The position numbers and the translations under genes are program-made. From positions 671,001 through 735,000 of the forward strand of contig NC_135561.1 in NCBI RefSeq assembly GCF_964340395.1: DNA of 64,000 nucleotides, read 5' to 3'. Shown in pieces: positions 25,899-38,809 of this stretch. The first letter of the stretch is position 1. Each line of letters begins with the position of its first letter. The stretch is from Glandiceps talaboti (lineage: Eukaryota > Hemichordata > Enteropneusta > Spengelidae). The notes below the pieces were generated by a model. That model saw nothing but the letters and a program-made list of their open reading frames with translations, had not been told where the DNA came from and searched no databases.

Positions 25899-27312
25899 AG
25901 TCGCTGTCAATTGTTAACAGTGAATAGTGTCAATAGATTTGTCATGGTCACTGTCACCAGTAGCTGTCAATTGTTAACAGTGAATAGTGTCCATAGATTT
26001 GTCATGGTCACTGTCACTAGTAGCTGTCAATTGTTAACAGTGAATAGTGTCCATAGATTTGTCATGGTCACTGTCACCAGTAGCTGTCAATTGTTAACAG
26101 TGAATAGTGTCCATAGATTTGTCATGGTCACTGTCAGTAGTAGCTGTCAATTGTTAACAGTGAATAGTGTCCATAGATTTGTCATGGTCACTGTCACTAG
26201 TAGCTGTCACTTGTTAACAGTATATGAATAGTGTCCATAGATTTGTCATGGTCACTGTCACTAGTAGCTGTCAATTGTTAACAGTGAATAGTGTCCATAG
26301 ATTTGTCATGGTCACTGTCACTAGTAGCTGTCAATTGTTAACAGTGAATAGTGTCCATAGATTTGTCATGGTCACTGTCACTAGTAGCTGTCAATTGTTA
26401 ACAGTGAATAGTGTCCATAGATTTGTCATGGTCACTGTCACTAGCAGCTGTCAATTGTTAACAGTATATGAATAGTGTCCATAGATTTGTCATGGTCACT
26501 GTCACTAGCAGCTGTCAATTGTTAACAGTATATGAATAGTGTCCATAGATTTGTCATGGTCACTGTCAGTAGACTAGTAACTGTCAATTGTTAACAGTGA
26601 ATAGTGTCCATAGATTTGTCATGGTCACTGTCACTAGCAGCTGTCAATTGTTAACAGTATATGAATAGTGTCCACAGATTTGTCATGGTCACTGTCACTA
26701 GTAGCTGTCAATTGTTAACAGTGAATAGTGCCCATAGATTTGTCATGGTCACTGTCACCAGTAGCTGTCAATTGTTAACAGTATGTGAATAGTGTCCATA
26801 GATTTGTCATGGTCACTGTCACCAGTAGCTGTTAATTGTTAACAGTATGTGAATAGTTTCAATAGATTTGTCATGGTCACTGTCACCAGTAGCTGTCAAT
26901 TGTTAACAGTGAATAGTGTACATAGATTTGTCATGGTCACTGTCACCAGTAGCTGTCAATTGTTAACAGTGAATAGTGTCCATAGATTTGTCATGGTCAC
27001 TGTCACCAGTAGCTGTCAATTGTTAACAGTATATGAATAGTGTCCATAGATTTGTCATGGTCACTGTCACTAGTAGCTGTCAATTGTTAACAATTGAATA
27101 GTGTCCATAGATTTGTCATGGTCACTGTCACCAGTAGCTGTCAATTGTTAAAAGTATATGAATAGTGTCCATAGATTTGTCATGTCACTGTCACCAGTAG
27201 CTGTCAATTGTTAACAGTATATGAATAGTGTCCATAGATTTGTCATGGTCACTGTCACTAGTAGCTGTCAATTGTTAACAGTGAATAGTGTCCATAGATT
27301 TGTCATGGTCAC
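25899..27312. repeat. 60-bp minisatellite, about 23 units
   Basis: Consensus TAGCTGTCAATTGTTAACAG then TGAATAGTGTCCATAGATTT then GTCATGGTCACTGTCAC(C/T)AG. Two unit forms alternate: a 60-bp form with CAGTGAATAG and a 64-bp form with CAGTATATGAATAG or CAGTATGTGAATAG. The 60-bp form keeps a frame open until a 64-bp unit shifts it, producing three short repetitive frames that are not genes. Confidence 0.95.
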
Positions 27313-27454
27313 AGGCCACTGTTTATATCACAGTCTGCCATTTTAATGGTTGTGTTTCAGTCCTTGGTCATTGCATAAGTGTATTATCTTGATTCTTATC
27401 AATGGAGCCGTTAAGGATTACATGAGAGGTTTTGTTCTCGGCAATCTTTTTCTA

Positions 27455-27535
27455 AAGCACTCTCTACCAGGCAACTGTTCTCATACCTCAATTTTTATCC
27501 AACTCAGAACTGGGCTGTTAAAAAGGGAATGTTAG
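27455..27535 (+). repeat. Unnamed dispersed repeat, short copy
   Basis: TACCAGGCAACTGTTCTCAT, ACCTCAATTTTTATCCAACT and AGAACTGGGCTGTTAAAAA match the 3' half of the family at 62690-62860. Confidence 0.45.
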
Positions 27536-29905
27536 TGTCATATCTACTTTGATGTTTCTATTTGAAATCAAAGGATCCTGGTAATTATATTTTATGTACA
27601 TAATGCTACTCTACTCTGTAAAATAAGTGTAAGTTTGTGTTGCCATGGGGTCCATTCAATACTTCACTTTACTTATAAATTTAGAATTTTAACACCTGTA
27701 TATGTATAGTTGTATTTTGAATTGTTCTTGTACCTATAACAAAATGTTAATGCCCATATAAATAAAATTAATGACAGCTATTAAGATTAATGAGAAAAAA
27801 AATTGAAAAAAAAGGTAAAGCTATTTTTTGAGTAGTGATTTTTAAGGACCATTTAGTATCTGCTAACATTCCAAGTTACAAAAGACAATTGATGCCTGAA
27901 TGTCAGGATACACCTAGAGGGTGGGGGTTTTCAATCATAAATACACCTATAGTTGTTGTTGTATTGTTCACCTAAATACAATGACTATGCTTTGTGAGAA
28001 AGAAACTACCCATTTCATGGTTGAGTGCTTCGTCATCCAGTTAGCACAAAACGTGAAGTAGGACAACTGTGAGAGTAGTTCATCACTATGGACGCTAGAG
28101 GCAACAAAATAAATAATTGAAATATGGACTGTGTTCTTATTCTGCCAGGACTGTCTTGTAACTTAGATTTTGATCTGGTAACTGTTTGCTGTTGCCATGC
28201 TTCATAAGGACCCTCATAGTCATGAAAGAAAAATATATTATTTTGACCATTTTGAAGCAATTATGAGTTATGCTTTGAACTCTCATCTTCCATGTATATT
28301 TTGTTAGGGAAATCAGGCTATAGTGCCAGTGTGATGCAGTTGCAATTATAAATAGCGCCACCAGTGGTCATAACTAAAATTCTCTTGTTTATGTTATGCC
28401 CGGAACTACATTGTATACTAAAACATTTACTAGAACAGCATTTACTAGAATGATACATGTCAGCTGAGCTAGAATCTGTCAAGTGGTTACTGTCACAAGT
28501 TTGAATATTTAGGCCAAACTGCATTTACTAGCGTGATAAGTTGGGCTAGAATCTGTCAAGTATATCATATACAAATGTAGTATAGCTTCAGTACAGGAAA
28601 CTTTTATGTTGTTTATAACCAAACCAAGGTCCAACACTTTTATACAAATACAACAACCGAATTATAGTTTTATTTTGAATCTTTGGCATGAAATACAAAT
28701 TATGTGTCGTGTCAAATGCAGCACTTTTGACATATTGCTCTCTGTTATGTTCATCATAAATTAGTTGATAACATGCAAATGTGCACACATTGAATGTTTC
28801 CATTGTGCTCAGTGAAAACAACCAATGAATAGGAAGTGAGCCCTCTAGTGGCCATGAGGAAAAACTGCTGGTTTCATGTCTTTAACTTATCATAGTACCA
28901 TAAGTTGTTTGTGATGTGAGAATTTGATATCCATATATTAATATTTAAAGTGGGGTTATGTCTTCAATCTAGTAATGTCAATATTTATGAAAACTAATTT
29001 TGTGAGACCACTAGCAATTTTAGAGTTTAGTTCTATGTACATGTGTATAATACAAGAATGGTGGTTGTCTATGGAGTATGAGACAACAGACACACAGTGA
29101 AAGACAGAGTGTATGAAATTCAAATGTGATGGATTCTTAGGACTTCATATAAGATTAACTTAAGACTTGCCTGCTGTCTTTATTATCACAGATTGCCATT
29201 TCTGTTTTATGTTGGCCAAATAGTATTATCAATCTAGCATAGTCTAAAATAGATGTAGATTTTAGGAGTTTTAATTTCTGAAGTCCAAGTTTGCTCCTTT
29301 GAAGGAAAATCGCAACACGCCACTAATAGTAATACAAATTATGCATACATATACAGCATGAATAGAAAAGAAACCAGCTATGTGATTTGAGATGGTTCAA
29401 ATAATTGAAATTTTGAAGGTCATGTATATTGTTAGCATGTACTCCAGAGTAGAATATTGTGTATATGTATTGTTGGCACAGCTGTTATGTGTAATCATGG
29501 TAATGTGATCCACTTAGTGTGGATTCTAATCTGGAATTCAGATTTAAATTAGATTACTGGACTACAAGTTAGCTGACATTTAGCTTAACTAGCTTAGTCA
29601 TGCAACTTTGAACATTCTATTCCTGGACGTTTGATCTCTATGATTTGATTCTAACTTGGTGGCCAACCTCTAATGAGAAGTTACTATTGTGTATAAAATG
29701 TGGGTATGGTCCCAAACTCTTATGGTCCTAGTTTTAATCATAAAATTATTTGTATTTGTCGTCATGGTAATTCACAGGCTTGCTTTTTCATTTGTATTCA
29801 TGCCAGATAGTGAGATAGCCTCGTCTAGTCTGATAGTGATGTCTGGGCATGGTGTGATTTTAGATTCTTAGAGTTCACTCCAGGGTCTATGTAGTGTAGT
29901 GCAGT
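27536..29905. other. AT-rich non-coding sequence
   Basis: No gene seen. A small duplication at 28437-28565 (GCATTTACTAG, then GCTAGAATCTGTCAAGT, twice) is the only structure noted. Confidence 0.45.
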
Positions 29906-30092
29906 GCAATGTAGTATGTAGTACAATGTAATGTAATGTAATGCCATGTCATGTCATGTCTTGTAATGTAATGTAATGTAATGTAATGTAATGTAATGTA
30001 ATGTAATGTAATGTAATGTAATGTAATGTAATGTAATGTAATGTAATGTAATGTAATGTAATGTAATGTAATGCAATGCAATGCAATGTAAT
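29906..30092. repeat. (AATGT)n pentanucleotide satellite
   Basis: About 30 uninterrupted TAATG units, with variant units (GCAATG, CATGT) at both edges. Confidence 0.97.
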
Positions 30093-32194
30093 GTATTTCA
30101 TATATTTTCTGTCTTCATGACATACAATTGTCAAGAAGTTGAGAATTGATGTTGATGCTAAATCAGTTGCTCACATCACCACAACCTGCACTGCTGTGAA
30201 TTAATTGCTTAGAGTCTACTGAATTCGATGATTTTGTCTGCTTTTTGTCAAAGAGGGAATTCATTGAAGTTGATATACTTAGTATAGATTCTTGGCCAGT
30301 AAAGTAATCACCCACTATTAATCAACTCTAACAGATTTGTGATATGTCATTGTGACCCTAGTGCTATATGATCCATTTCATGACACTCTTGTCACTTACT
30401 GGAGAGGTTGAGCACCAAACTATCATACTTTAGAAAGTGTAATGTACAGCAGTGACTACCAAATTATACCACAGTTGTGATTTGATTGTGAACTTTAACA
30501 TACTGGCAATGATAGGACTAGAGACTGGGGTGACGCAATGATAGGACTAGAGACTGGGGTGATCTCCATGTACACAAATGAAAATAATTGATATGTTTAC
30601 ATACATGATAATTCAACATTATAAAAGAACTGTCTCGGGATAACATTTTGGAGTTATCGTTTATAAAAGTAGAGGGGTGTCAGGTTGTTGACAGTAATTA
30701 AAATCACAAGAAAAAACAACATTTCTTATTGTTTAGGTTGTTTACATACAGTTGTTGGTTAGTGAAACACATGGCAGACATTACAACGTAAGATCTCAGT
30801 ACAAAGATTGACTTTACAACAGTTATTCATATATTGTTTATTTATACTTCCAACACCTGTTTGCATTGCCTTGTTTGTTAAACACAGACATTTGCTATTT
30901 GCTGAAAAAAGTCAACATTGTATTGTTTGCATACTTCCAATATTTACCTTATTAAATTATAGAAAGTTGGCAAGTTATCAAACATGAAAACAATGGACAT
31001 TTTAGATGAACTTTCCTGTAGACACTTACTCTGGATGTGAGTGGAGGTATAAATTGTAACAATACTGTATAGGGACTAGACTGTGAGTGGAGGTGTAAAT
31101 CTTAATGATACCTGTATAGGAACTAGACTAGTAGACACTGTGCTATGCTTTCAGACTGCCATGTAATCAATAGCATGGTTATCAACCTTTCATGTAAATG
31201 GTAGCTTTTAAAAAGACACATAACTACATTTGCTTTTCTTAGTTTTGGGGCAGAACATATGGAGTCTTTAAATATTTCAAACTCACAGTCCAGAATTATT
31301 ACTGTCCTACAGTGGAGCCATATGAGTTATTCTTGTATTCAGGACCGACTTTTCCTATAGCTTTGTCAGACAACTCTTATTTCATTCTATAGCTTTGTCA
31401 GACAACTCTATTTCATTCCCAAATTTTAATCCTAATCCTTATAAAGTGTTGTAAAATGGATATGACCCCAGGCTATGTTTCTCCTTCCTTCCTAGAATGA
31501 AAAGTACAATAGATTTCCACAATTGATAGCACATCACAGCTTTACTTTGAATACAGCTCTGTGATTGCCAGTTTGACATTTGATACTATAACTAGAAATA
31601 AAAACTAAAAGTAATCATAAAATTGTAATGGCGATAGACAAGAATTATTTAACAAGTGATAGGAATTGTTGTGAATTTGGTAACAGCATTGCACAAAACC
31701 CATGAATTTAAATAATTGAAAACACCCCATGAAAGATGTTAGTTTCTATGGAAACAGGGCTTTATATATGTTTTCATTAAGAATTGTGCAGAAGGTGACG
31801 TGGTAAAAATACAAAAAATGAAGTTTATATGACTTGATGAGTATTTATCAAAGGATATACATTTCTCCATAGCAACCATTTCCCTATAGCAACCATTTCA
31901 GTCTCTTCTTGACCTTTCACCACTTCACCTGTGCTCTGTTTCATAAGACTATGTAATTGATATTTTAGAAATGAACATGAACATTAACATTGCCATTTCA
32001 GACAAATTGTATTTGCGTGTTCACTTAAAGTGATTTGGATGTAATTAGATTATTTCTAAATTGTAGAGTCTGAAAATGTCCTTGAAATTAATCAATGCAA
32101 ATGGTATTAGTTTATGTAAAAATATACACAATAGTATTTGATGGGTGGCATGTCATTAATGTATGTATCATTGACTTTTGCTTTTGAATGGCAG
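30093..32194. other. Probable syndecan intron 1, 3' part
   Basis: AT-rich with a 28-bp duplication (GCAATGATAGGACTAGAGAC) at 30525-30565 and the dispersed repeat at 31300. No signal-peptide exon with a donor site was found. Confidence 0.5.
31300..31445 (+). repeat. Unnamed dispersed repeat, copy with an internal duplication
   Basis: ATTCAGGACCGACTTTTCC, then CTATAGCTTTGTCAGACAAC duplicated in tandem, then CCCAAATTTTAATCCTAATC. The order matches the family at 62690-62860. Confidence 0.45.
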
Positions 32195-32393
32195 GTCAAA
32201 AGACAAGCCAATGGAGTGGAGAGTAATAGCATGTCGTTAGAGCCCGGAGAGTCACATGACCCACCAGTCATAAATATTGATGACAAACCGCCAGGCAGTG
32301 GAACAGACGACGCAACTTGGTCAGATGATGAGGACTTTAGTGGTGATGAACCAGATGACGAAACAGATTTTGAGGATGGTTCTGGATCTGGAG
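32195..32393 (+). CDS. sdc: Syndecan ectodomain exon with glycosaminoglycan attachment sites
   Basis: An internal coding exon of 199 bp (66 codons plus one base). It is preceded by a TTTTG-rich acceptor ending in GGCAG and followed by the donor G|GTACAA. It enters in phase 0 and leaves in phase 1, and the next exon restores the frame. The peptide begins VKRQANG and then becomes very acidic. It has Ser-Gly pairs in acidic surroundings (PPGSGTDD, EDFSGDEPDD, FEDGSGSG), the hallmark of heparan/chondroitin sulfate attachment in the N-terminal half of syndecan ectodomains. The exon junction itself completes the site SGSGD. Syndecans are single-pass cell-surface proteoglycans acting in adhesion and growth-factor co-reception. 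The signal-peptide exon is not found upstream in this window, so what precedes is probably a large first intron. Identification rests on this exon together with the two downstream exons. Another acidic proteoglycan is the alternative. Confidence 0.8.
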
Positions 32394-33434
32394 GTACAAT
32401 ACTTTCGTTATTTTTAAGTCATTGTGGTTTCACTACCTTTATACGTGTGAATGTGGTTCTCAGTTTATGTTAATTGGTTTGTAAAGGTCTGTTAGCCATT
32501 GTTTGGTGAAGGGAAAGATGAATGAATCTGTTCAGGTACGTATGTGTTGTGCTTGGTGTATACCAGATACAGAGTAATGGAGCCCAAAAACTGATTGTTT
32601 ATGTTCAAATATATGCATGTCATCTTTAATGAAAGCAATTGTATGTTTGTGAAGGAGGTTTGTAAGATATAATCATTGATAAACAGTGAATAACAATACA
32701 GTCATCAAACAGGAAAGAAGCCGTATGGTAGATTGGTGTATACATTTGTACAATAGAAAGGAGAGCTTTTGAATGTTGTAATGTATGTGTTGAACTTGTC
32801 TTCTTCATTGAAAATAATGTTATGTCTGTGATTAGTTTGAAGTAAATTATTTTAATAGCTGATAAAAAGATGAATAAATACACATCAATCAGGTATGTGT
32901 TATGGTTAACATTTATCCACCATATTGAAGGATACAGGATACCTGAAGTACAAGTTATTGCTACATGTATGTCTTTTGTTATTGTGTGTATGTACATGGT
33001 AATTATGATTAAACACACATGCTACATTTCAGTTATTGTATAATATATAATATATACAGGTAATGATTTATACATTTATTATTAAGTGTCTGTGTAGAAA
33101 ATGTGATATGTTAATAGTGTACTGTGAGTTATAATTTTGCTATAGGCAGCCTTATCAGGTACTATTGTACCTCAGAATGACATATATATATATAGTCAAA
33201 TTATTATGTAAATCCAGAAGGTCACAGATGTACTTGATAGGAAAACCTATTCATTGATACAGAAAAATCCAGCATTGATCCACATTAGGTCAATCAGTGA
33301 AATGGAGAGATGTGGTGATGTCACAACGTGATAAACAAAGTACTGCAGTGTATGTAGACTAATTAAAATGATAAAATCAAACTGTAGACTAATTATTATA
33401 CACATGAATTAATTGCCGGTTCTTATATGTAAAC

Positions 33435-33515
33435 CACAGGCACTTGATTCTATCTGTATGATTTAAAAAAGAAAGATGGATAGTAAAATCATACATCTTG
33501 ATTCAAGTGCCTGTG
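33435..33515 (+). ncRNA. Candidate hairpin RNA or short palindromic repeat
   Basis: CACAGGCACTTGA and later TGTATGATTT on the left arm pair with AAATCATACA and TCAAGTGCCTGTG on the right arm. The arms are about 30 bp with a ~7-nt internal loop and a ~20-nt terminal loop (AAAAAAGAAAGATGGATAGT). The size and shape resemble a microRNA precursor, and it lies in a syndecan intron in sense orientation. I do not recognise the arm sequences as a known microRNA. A small inverted-repeat element is an equal alternative. Confidence 0.3.
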
Positions 33516-33622
33516 ATGCAAACTGTGGTGATGTAAAAAATTGATTTTACTGCGAGTCATAATGAAACCATGCAATTTTAGCAGTGTATGCATACTGCCT
33601 AATATGACCTTGTAAAGATGTG

Positions 33623-33787
33623 TTGTCAGTATAGAAAATAGATCCACTCAGATACTTGTCAGTGTAGAAAATAGATCCACTCAGATACTTGTCAGTGTAG
33701 AAAATAGATCCACTCAGATACTTGTCAGTGTAGAAAATAGATCCACTCAGATATTTGTCAGTGTAGAAAATAGATCCACTCAGATAT
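33623..33787. repeat. 33-bp tandem repeat, 5 units
   Basis: Consensus TTGTCAGTGTAGAAAATAGA then TCCACTCAGATAC; only single-base differences. Confidence 0.93.
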
Positions 33788-34040
33788 GTAATATTTGAAT
33801 ATTAAAATAATAGAAATGGGCCATCTGTCATTGTATGTTAAAGTGTGTTAGGTTACCATGTTATTTACTCTATATCTCTTATATCAAATATGACTACAAG
33901 GTCATTCATTCTCACTGCCATATACAGTATATGTAGTCTGCCAGTCTCCATTGCTGCTTCAGTGATTTTGTGAACACAACTGAACTGTAGTTATATGTAT
34001 GGCAAATCAGGTTTCATTTATACTGAAATGTGTGTTTATT

Positions 34041-34057
34041 GTGCGTGTGTGCATGTG

Positions 34058-34110
<53 letters not shown>
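34041..34110. repeat. (TG)n microsatellite
   Basis: Mostly pure TG dinucleotides; a few GC and AT interruptions at the left. Confidence 0.96.
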
Positions 34111-34113
<3 letters not shown>

Positions 34114-34615
34114 CATGTTTACATGCATGTGTCTATATCTCATTGTTGGTGTATGTATGCGTACACATTTATAGATTAGGACAGATCATTGAATTTGGGA
34201 TGAATGCAGTGACATTGTGGTAGTTTGCCCTGAGTTTTTAGTATACATGCAGGAACAGAAATTATTTCAATTTTAAAATATGTGATTATCGGTAGCAGTG
34301 CCATGTGAGGGTATGATTATCTGTGTGCATTGTATTACCTATGATTGATTAGGACAGGAAATGTGACTGTTATTACAGTTCCATGCAATCTGAGGAAACT
34401 AATACTGTGGCTGGCCTTTAGCTATATGAGGTCAACAGTAGAATGATGGTGTTTTCTTGGAATTTACAGATAAGTTATTGAATGGAGTTGAGGTATTATC
34501 AGGTTGGTACTTTGTTGTATGAAATTCTGAGTTTGTATGAAATACTTGATTCCCAAATTTACCTGGCTGTTGATCCCTTTCTTTTCTCTCTTGTCTCTTC
34601 TTTCAATAAATTGAA

Positions 34616-35364
34616 AGACCTAAAAGTTCCTACATGGACATGAACCAAATACCACTAAAACTATAAGACCTAAAAGTTCCTACATGGACATGAACCAAAT
34701 ACCACTAAAACTATAAGACCTGAAAGTTCCTACATGGACATGAACCAAATACCACTAAAACTATAAGACCTAAAAGTTCCTACATGGACATGAACCAAAT
34801 ACCACTAAAACTATAAGACCTAAAAGTTCCTACATGGACATGAACCAAATACCACTAAAACTATAAGACCTAAAAGTTCCTACATGGACATGAACCAAAT
34901 ACCACTAAAACTATAAGACCTGAAAGTTCCTACATGGACATGAACCAAATACCACTAAAACTATAAGACCTAAAAGTTCCTACATGGACATGAACCAAAT
35001 ACCACTAAAACTATAAGACCTAAAAGTTCCTACATGGACATGAACCAAATACCACTAAAACTATAAGACCTAAAAGTTCCTACATGGACATGAACCAAAT
35101 ACCACTAAAACTATAAGACCTAAAAGTTCCTAAATGGACATGAACCAAATACCACTAAAACTATAAGACCTAAAAGTTCCTAAATGGACATGAACCAAAT
35201 ACCACTAAAACTATAAGACCTAAAAGTTCCTACATGGACATGAACCAAATACCACTAAAACTATAAGACCTGAAAGTTCCTACATGGACATGAACCAAAT
35301 ACCACTAAAACTATAAGACCTGAAAGTTCCTACATGGACATGAACCAAATACCACTAAAACTAT
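34616..35364. repeat. 50-bp minisatellite, 15 units
   Basis: Consensus AGACCTAAAAGTTCCTACAT then GGACATGAACCAAATACCAC then TAAAACTATA. Units are almost identical; variants are TGAAAG for TAAAAG and TAAATGG for TACATGG. The near identity implies recent expansion or homogenisation. Confidence 0.96.
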
Positions 35365-35850
35365 GACAAGGTTTCAGAAGCTATATCTGTGACTTGTTAA
35401 ATTAACAGAGGAGTAATACAGAGATATTCATCCCATTGTTTGGAATACTGTCAACTTGAAAATGTTTGCAAAACTTTTATTTCAATAGTCATAAAACTAA
35501 AAATAAGTTAATAGTAGTGACTAAAATGCCTTTTCGTAAATGAAGACAATGTATCTGTCTGGTAATTGTTAAAAATTAGTCTTTGAAAACTTGCTGCAAT
35601 CTTAAGACTGCATAAACATATGTAGGTTTGCAGTATGAAGCAGTGTGTCTTTGAAATACAAGGAAAAGTAATATCAAATGTACACAGGATGGATTGTATG
35701 AAAAACAAAATGGTTGAACAGAAGGTATGAAATATTGAGTATCACATATCATAATTTGATGCAATTTAGAGAGTCTAACTAATGATTTGAATTAAATTTT
35801 TGTACCAACTATCAAATAAAATACATTATGTTATCTGTTATAGAGATCAC

Positions 35851-36330
35851 AACAGAAAGTAAAACCTAGGCAGATAGAATTCAAAACATGGTTAGAATTC
35901 AAAACATGGTTAGAATTCAAAACATGGTGGTAACAGATTTAGGTTGAACACAGCATGTGATGACTTTTGTTCTATGGTTTCATTACCTGTAGAAAGTGTT
36001 CATTTAATACTTTGTGTAAAATATCGGCAACAGAAAGTAAAAACCTATTCAGGCATAATTGAAAATAGGATGGCGACAGATTTTGGTTGAACACAGCATG
36101 TGATGGCTGTCTTTATAAGGTTTCGTTAAAATTTATATGCAGAAGGAGTTCAGTGGTTTGTATAAAATATCGGCAACAGAAAGTAAAACCTATTCAGACA
36201 TAATTGAAAATATGATGGCGTCAGATTTTGGTTGAACACAGCATGTGATGGCTGTCTTTAGAAGGTTTCGGTGTAATTTAAATTCATCAGGAGTGGAGAA
36301 GTTAGTATAAAATATCAGAAACCCTTATCT
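35851..36330. repeat. Diverged tandem repeat, about 146-bp unit, 3 copies
   Basis: Each copy runs AACAGAAAGTAAAACCT, a changing spacer, ATGG(T/C)G.C.GATTT.GGTTGAA, CACAGCATGTGATG, then a GGTTTCGTT region and TTTGTATAAAATATC. The first copy has an inner threefold repeat of TTCAAAACATGGTTAGAA. Confidence 0.8.
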
Positions 36331-36550
36331 TTCAATGCAGAAATGGAGGAATACAGTTGTGTTTCTGATTACAAGAATAGTCACAAGAGTTTATTATAGT
36401 TTAAATGAACAAGTCATGGAAAATACAGCTTTATTTATCCCTTGTAGAATTTATTCATGGTTTGTGATATATTTACATAATAATATGACATGTCAGTCAT
36501 TGTATGCTAATTTCTATTGTTTTCAAGAAATCACTCTGCTCTACAAAGGT

Positions 36551-36567
36551 GGGGGGGGGGGGGGGGG
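36551..36567 (+). repeat. G homopolymer
   Basis: Seventeen consecutive G residues. Confidence 0.9.
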
Positions 36568-36884
36568 TGACTATAAATAGGTGGAAAATATGGAGAATCC
36601 GCCACACAATGTTTCGTAAAATATTAAATTGACTAAAAATATGGATAATTGAGGAAGCCAGTTCAATTTTTATCAAAAGGAAGAAAATGTCCTTCAGGTA
36701 ACGGCCTTAAATTGAACAACATTGAAATTTTATTTTAACAAGACATCGTTACTGTCTCTGGTTAAACAGAGTTTACATCTGTCTACTAATTGCTTCAAAA
36801 ATCCCATACAACCTACAGAAGGGTGTATGATGCATGTAATTTTGTGGAATCATCATAGAATCTGTGTAGACTTATACACTAGGC

Positions 36885-36951
36885 CACTGGTATTGTGACG
36901 ACAAATTTCTGAATTGATTTGGATGAATAAAGGTTATTATTATAATAATAG
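36885..36951 (+). mobile_element. 5'-truncated relative of the SINE tail
   Basis: GACGACAAATTTCTGAATTG followed by GATTTGGATGAATAAAGGTTATTATTATAA-type sequence matches the last ~65 bp of the SINE at 10778-11080, including the ATT-rich tail. It lacks the tRNA-like head, as expected for incomplete reverse transcription or for the LINE partner's 3' end. Confidence 0.6.
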
Positions 36952-38809
36952 AAAAATTAAAATTATTGCCATGGACATACAAAAAATAATAGTGAGGGTA
37001 AGCAGAAAGAAATAAAACAGTCCTTAAGACAAGATTGTAGTTGATTTAAATCTACTAAATTATTGAAAGTAGGTCAAATTAAATTACCATAAATATGATT
37101 TATTATGGCTAATGGTTTATTGTACATTTCACTTGTGTTATTTTTGTAAACCAGTCATTCAATTGTTACAACAAGCTGCTAAATGTTGGCATACATGTGT
37201 GAAATCATCGGAGAATTTCACAGCAAACGCATTCAAATGTGAGTATTTTGATGTTTCTATTGAGGTCACAGCCAAATATATCTATCCGGGAATTATATAG
37301 ATTATAAGTAAAATCCTGAAATGTTCTGGTTTTTAAAGTGAGAAGGATTTTAACAAAACAGCTGTGTTATACTAGTATGCAATTTGATTTGATCAAATAC
37401 AGGATCAGTTTGAAACGTGATAAAAACCTAAATATTTTATGTGGACCTTGTTATTTGATCTTAACCAATATTTTCCTACCCGCTCTTAAATGTGTGAATT
37501 CTATCTAAAAAATTACAAGATATGTTGTCAGTATTGAATTTTGTATGAACAGATGTAGAATTAATTTGAATTCTTGAAGAACGTAAGTATTTTGTATTTT
37601 ACAAAGCATTTGTTGTTTGATAAATCCTGTACATTCCTAATAATCATATGTCCAACCTAAGTTTTTAAAATGTGTTATTGGCCATAAATTCTTTATGTTC
37701 AGTAAACATGGTAAGTTGGAATCATTGAATACACGTACATATTAAATTAATATTCTGAAAACTGAAAATATTTGTCTTATAAATTATATGTCCCCTATGA
37801 ATTGTGTAGCCATGTATTATCCATGTACAGAACCAATGCAAAAGTTTCAGTTATTTTGCTTGATGATAAAAAAATTGAGGCGACAGTACAATTTAAACTT
37901 AATTCAGATTTACATGACTTACAAAGGTTTCCACCAGGTTTTCCACTAAAAAATTAGGATATTTTATAAGAAATATTATGACATTTTTAGGTTTATTACC
38001 AAGTTTCCAACCAAAATTATGAGACTGTGGAGAATTGTTAAATTTACCAGATCTGTTATAGTGATTGTGGTAAAAACCTTTGTATGGAGAATTGCTAAAT
38101 TTACCAGATCTGTTGTGGCGATTGTGGTTAAAACCTTTTGTTAAAACCACTGAGACATGGAACTAGTCTGATTGCGGTTTTAAAACCTCTGTTAAAAGCA
38201 CTGAAACGTGGCATTAGTAAAACTGTGGAGTAAAACACGACACATTTGGTTACCATATTATTAGTCTACATTTTATATGTCCAGGGATTGGAAGGTCAGT
38301 CATACATTGATTAAATTCTAGAAAAATGTTACTTTCATTAATAATATAGCAGACGTTAAAATTTTGTGAATTTCTTTTCACCATGGTAATGTATTATTCA
38401 GAGTTTTCATTTTGTGTCAAATTGCTTTCAGAATGATAAACAAACGAAACATTCTGGTTGGGAATTTTTCTTATTTAGATGATTTTAGTGTTTTTGTGGA
38501 CTGTAAAATATGTTGTGTATATTCAATCCTAATCATGTGTCTGTTTTCAAAGTGATATCCGTTAATGTGGCACAAAATCTCATATTTTACAGATTAATAT
38601 TTTCATAAATTTCAAAATTTTTAACTCCTAAAGTAGCAACTCTGCAAATGTAATAATTCCATGTATATATTATAAAATATGGAGATTAATAATGAAACAC
38701 TTCTTCTATATTACAAAATGTCAATATTTGTCATTTGTCATTTTGTTAACAATGGAATACTATAAAGTATTGAATATCTAGAGACATATAGTTTCTATAG
38801 TGTTTTTTT
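36952..38809. other. Syndecan intron, AT-rich, no gene seen
   Basis: Apart from the 58-bp duplication at 38027, no structure is supported. Confidence 0.5.
38027..38142. repeat. 58-bp tandem duplication
   Basis: TGGAGAATTG(T/C)TAAATTTAC followed by CAGATCTGTT, GATTGTGGT and AAAACCTTT occurs twice. A looser third relative (GATTGCGGTTTTAAAACCTC) follows at about 38170. Confidence 0.8.

Noticed and set aside
25911-27040. Repeated frames reading MLTVNSVHRFVMVTVTSSCQ
   Set aside because: Generated by the 60-bp array and broken whenever a 64-bp unit occurs. A protein would not tolerate this pattern.
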